Assembly: GCA_964634385.1 (NCBI GenBank) | Contig: CAZWIZ010000029.1 | Location: forward strand, 1-8,917 | Length of the DNA stretch: 8,917 nucleotides | DNA from: JAFGXW01 sp964634385 | GTDB taxonomy: Bacteria > Bacillota_I > Bacilli_A > Izemoplasmatales > Izemoplasmataceae | Reading direction: 5' to 3' | Part shown: positions 6,021 to 8,917 of the stretch, one piece after another | Position numbering within the stretch: position 1 is the stretch's first letter | How the letters are laid out: each line of letters starts with the position of its first letter | The notes under the pieces: generated by a model | What the model saw: the letters and a program-made list of their open reading frames with translations, nothing else | Told to the model about the DNA's origin: nothing | The model's database searches: none | Program-made: the position numbers and the translations under genes

Positions 6021-8911
6021 TGTTTAGCCAAACAGAACTAACAATTTTTTCAGTAATTGTATTTTTTACTGTATTATGCCTTATTGTCGTATTGTTAATA
6101 ATTACTCAAAGAAAAAGAAAAGATGAAAAACATAAAAAAATATATGAAACAAGAGATTATATTTTTGAAAAGTATTATAAAGGTGAATATAAAAACCCTT
6201 TACCATTTACGAAACAATTTTTACTTAAAGAATTTTACAAAATAGAAGATCAAGTGAAATTTTCACCAATAATACGTAAAAAAATACTTGATGATTTTAC
6301 TGAAAAAAAATTATATATAAAATATTTAAAACAATTAAAATCTAGATCACGAATTAAAAGAATTCTAGCTGCTCATTATTTAGGTATTTTTGAGAATAAA
6401 ATGATCTTTAATAAATTAGAAGAAAGATTATTAATTGAAAAAGATGAATCAGTTAAATTCTATATATCATATTCTTTAATGAAATACATTAGAAAAGATT
6501 CATTTTTAGCTGTTGTTAATAGCTTAATAGGTAGTTCTAACAGTTATCAAAAGAAGATAACAACAATCATCAATAATAATTTTAATAAAAATAACACCTA
6601 TTTATTTAATCTAGAAGATAGAGAAGAAATAGAAATAAAGATATTACTTTTAAAAATATCAAGTGAGCATATTAATAGTTTTTTAAAACAATATACAATT
6701 ACTTTTTTTAATAATAACAAGGATAAAATCATGCAAGCAAATTGTTCATCTGTTTTAGAAAGCGAAATGTATAAAGCGGCATTACTCGCAATAATTAAAA
6801 TTGATGAAACTTTTATTGATAAATTCAAACTAATTACATGTTCAAAATTAGAAATTAGAGAAATAGGCGCAGAGTATTTTTCAAAAAGTAAATCATTTGA
6901 TGATGTTCTTTTATTACTTGATTCTTTAGAAGAAACCAAAAGTATTGATTTAGTAGTTGATATTATATTAAAGATAATCTCAAGTGATAGCTTACTTGTT
7001 ATATCTCTTTTAAAAGAATATAGAAAAGAAGAGATAGAAATCAGAAAAGATGCCATTGCTAGAGTGTTGTCTTCTCGTACAAACTATATTTTATATAAGA
7101 TAATTGGCGAAGAAGAGGAAATGATTACTGATTTAGTATTTCATATATTAAGACTAGGAAGAACTTCGTCAATAATTGATTTTTTAAATGAAAATATTAG
7201 TATTGAAATTGAAAGAAAGCTTTTAAAAATAGTTTCTACTGTTATGAAAGAAAACGAAGAATTTCTTAGAGAAATAAGAATGTATTTAAAAGAGGAAATT
7301 CTTAAAAAATTATTTTTGTCAAAACTAGAGTTGAAACAAACTGAAAGAGAAAAGCCACCATTTGAAGTGAAAAAAGTTATTTGGATGATTTCTATTTTAT
7401 TACTCGCATTATTAATATATCCAACTCTCTTTATATTGAAAAATTATAGTATTTTGTCAACATTATCAATATTAGAAATATTTCATAAATTTGTAGTTGA
7501 TGTAAACTATAATCTTATATTTTATTTTTTATGTTTAAACTCTATTTATTTAACATTTATTGTAATTTCTTTTATTGAGACTAAAAAACAAATGGATTTA
7601 TGGGATATAAAAAGTAATACTTTATTATTCGAAAATGATTTACTTCCTTCTATATCTATAATTGTTCCAGCGTATAACGAGGAAGTAACGATAATTGAAA
7701 GTATTAAATCTTTATTAAATTTAAAATATCCTAAATATAATGTTATTGTTGTGAATGATGGTTCAAAAGATAAAACTTTGCAAGTTTTAACATCATTTTT
7801 TGAATTAGAAAGAAGAAATCCTTTTTATGAAAAAAGTATTCCAACAAAAAATGTTAGAGGTGTTTATCAAAATAGATATATTTCTAATTTAATTGTTATT
7901 GATAAAGAAAACGGTGGAAAAGCAGATGCATTAAATGTTGGAATTAATTTTAGTAAAAATGATTTTATTTGTGGTATTGACGCGGATAGTTTACTTGAAG
8001 TAGAATCACTTTTACGTGTTATCTCAGTAACTTTAGACTTTAATGAACCACATATCGCAATTGGTGGAAATATTTCTCCTGTTAATGGATGTGTAATAGA
8101 TCATGGAAAGATTGAGTCATATGGATTAGGCAAACAATTAATTGTTAAATATCAAACATTAGAATATATGAGAGCTTTTAATACCGGAAGAATTGGATGG
8201 ACAAAATTAAAGAGTTTATTAATAATATCAGGAGCTTTTGGTGTTTTTGATAAACAAAAAATATTAGAAGCTGGTGGGTATATTACTAGTAGTGGTCTTT
8301 ATAAAAAAGATTCTGTTGGTGAAGATATGGAATTAGTAGTTCGGTTAACACATAATGCATTAAAAAATAAAGAAAAGTTTAAAGTAAATTACGTTTATCA
8401 TGCTCTTTGTTATACAGAGTTACCTAGTAGCGCAGATGTATTATTTAAACAAAGAAACCGTTGGCATAGGGGATTAGTTGATATTTTACATTATCATAGA
8501 AAAATGACATTTAATTATAAGTATAAACAAACTGGATTAATTGGAATGCCATATTTCTTGATTTTTGAAATGATTGGACCTTTCTTAGAAAGTATGGGAT
8601 ATTTAATGCTTATTTTAGGGTTAGTACTTGGACTATTAACTCCATTACTTGTCGCGATTATATTTTCTGTTTCTATTTTATTTGGTATTTTCCTTTCTTT
8701 ATGTGCATTATTAGTATCAGAAAGAAAAGATGAATATACTAATAAAAAAACAACTCTTACTTTAATCTTTTTTGCGATTATTGAGAATATTGGATATCGT
8801 CAAATGGTAAGTGTACATCGTATTATTAGTTTCTTTAGTGCGCTTAAAGATAGTGGTAAATGGGGAAGTCAAAAAAGAAAAGGATTTGTTAGTAAAGAAA
8901 CAATAATATAA
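6020..8911 (+). CDS. Membrane HEAT-repeat/family 2 glycosyltransferase fusion, polysaccharide synthase-like
   Basis: This 963-residue protein starts at an ATG overlapping the upstream stop by one base. A membrane helix at about 8-29 is followed by RKRKDEKHKK, which places the next part in the cytoplasm. Residues about 75-430 are helical pairs resembling HEAT repeats (IKRILAAHYLG, VKFYISYSLMKYI, EIREIGAEYF, IRKDAIARVL). Helices at about 453-473 and 497-518 lead back to a cytoplasmic GT2 domain, about 541-820, of the cellulose/poly-N-acetylglucosamine synthase type: VPAYNEE, VNDGSKD (Asp580), ENGGKADALN, DAD (654-656), GEDMEL (Glu768, Asp769) and QRNRW (811-815). The last two are the catalytic base and the acceptor-binding motif of processive synthases. 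Further membrane segments lie at about 850-899 and perhaps 912-927, with a basic C-terminus. It probably polymerises and exports a beta-linked sugar polymer; the sugar (GlcNAc, glucose or another) cannot be told. No PilZ domain is present. The HEAT region is the likely docking surface for the upstream sensor or another partner. Confidence 0.9.
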   Translation: MFSQTELTIFSVIVFFTVLCLIVVLLIITQRKRKDEKHKKIYETRDYIFEKYYKGEYKNPLPFTKQFLLKEFYKIEDQVKFSPIIRKKILDDFTEKKLYIKYLKQLKSRSRIKRILAAHYLGIFENKMIFNKLEERLLIEKDESVKFYISYSLMKYIRKDSFLAVVNSLIGSSNSYQKKITTIINNNFNKNNTYLFNLEDREEIEIKILLLKISSEHINSFLKQYTITFFNNNKDKIMQANCSSVLESEMYKAALLAIIKIDETFIDKFKLITCSKLEIREIGAEYFSKSKSFDDVLLLLDSLEETKSIDLVVDIILKIISSDSLLVISLLKEYRKEEIEIRKDAIARVLSSRTNYILYKIIGEEEEMITDLVFHILRLGRTSSIIDFLNENISIEIERKLLKIVSTVMKENEEFLREIRMYLKEEILKKLFLSKLELKQTEREKPPFEVKKVIWMISILLLALLIYPTLFILKNYSILSTLSILEIFHKFVVDVNYNLIFYFLCLNSIYLTFIVISFIETKKQMDLWDIKSNTLLFENDLLPSISIIVPAYNEEVTIIESIKSLLNLKYPKYNVIVVNDGSKDKTLQVLTSFFELERRNPFYEKSIPTKNVRGVYQNRYISNLIVIDKENGGKADALNVGINFSKNDFICGIDADSLLEVESLLRVISVTLDFNEPHIAIGGNISPVNGCVIDHGKIESYGLGKQLIVKYQTLEYMRAFNTGRIGWTKLKSLLIISGAFGVFDKQKILEAGGYITSSGLYKKDSVGEDMELVVRLTHNALKNKEKFKVNYVYHALCYTELPSSADVLFKQRNRWHRGLVDILHYHRKMTFNYKYKQTGLIGMPYFLIFEMIGPFLESMGYLMLILGLVLGLLTPLLVAIIFSVSILFGIFLSLCALLVSERKDEYTNKKTTLTLIFFAIIENIGYRQMVSVHRIISFFSALKDSGKWGSQKRKGFVSKETII

Positions 8912-8917
8912 TAAGTT

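Noticed and set aside
6598..7056. Minus-strand open frame of 152 codons inside the glycosyltransferase gene
   Set aside because: Ser/Leu/Ile-rich low-complexity shadow of the Lys/Glu/Asp-rich HEAT region; the plus-strand frame is clearly the coding one.
3987..8911. Standard c-di-GMP-controlled cellulose or PNAG operon (bcs or pga)
   Set aside because: The GT2 motifs fit, but PilZ, PgaD, an active GGDEF and a deacetylase are absent from the window, and the HEAT fusion and ODP-like sensor are not part of those systems.
1..8917. Use of TGA as tryptophan (Mycoplasma-type code)
   Set aside because: All five genes are complete without any TGA codon and use TGG for Trp many times; no stop is TGA either, so the standard code is the simpler reading.

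Overview
The window is strongly AT-rich DNA with five genes, all on the + strand, densely packed and mostly preceded by good Shine-Dalgarno sequences. Tryptophan is read from TGG throughout, no in-frame TGA is needed in any gene, and all visible stops are TAA or TAG. This suggests a low-GC Gram-positive-lineage bacterium using the standard bacterial code: Bacillota, or a wall-less or Izemoplasma/Acholeplasma/Haloplasma-like relative. It does not look like a Mycoplasma or Spiroplasma that decodes TGA as Trp. The lineage is an inference from composition and gene style; the window has no marker gene.

Layout: (1) 1-1161 is the 3' part of a secreted glycoside hydrolase family 18 (chitinase-like) protein whose start lies left of the window, with a degenerate bacterial Ig-like domain before the catalytic barrel. 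(2) 1290-2459 is an iron-dependent alcohol dehydrogenase of the BdhA/YugJ/YqhD type with all four metal ligands, followed by an AT-rich hairpin that may be a terminator. (3) The 169-base gap 2460-2628 holds this hairpin, an unusual 12-bp tandem repeat and a -10-like hexamer. (4) 2629-3921 is a DUF2130 protein: CxxC N-terminus, long coiled coil and a PD-(D/E)XK-like core. (5) 3987-6020 and 6020-8911 overlap by one base and form a tightly coupled pair.

The pair is the most interesting part. The first protein joins a flavodiiron/ODP-type metallo-beta-lactamase domain with a full set of plausible di-iron ligands, a GGDEF-like domain that has lost its catalytic signature, and a receiver-like domain whose phospho-acceptor Asp is Glu. 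The second is a membrane protein that fuses a long cytoplasmic HEAT-like helical region to a processive family 2 glycosyltransferase with intact D, DxD, ED and QxxRW motifs. The simplest reading is a surface-polysaccharide synthase whose HEAT region takes a signal (oxygen, iron or redox) from a soluble non-catalytic scaffold encoded just upstream. This coupling is an inference. The second gene stops six bases before the window ends, so further operon members may lie outside. The GH18 enzyme, alcohol dehydrogenase and DUF2130 genes have no evident functional tie to the pair apart from proximity, although a secreted glycan hydrolase near a glycan synthase is suggestive.
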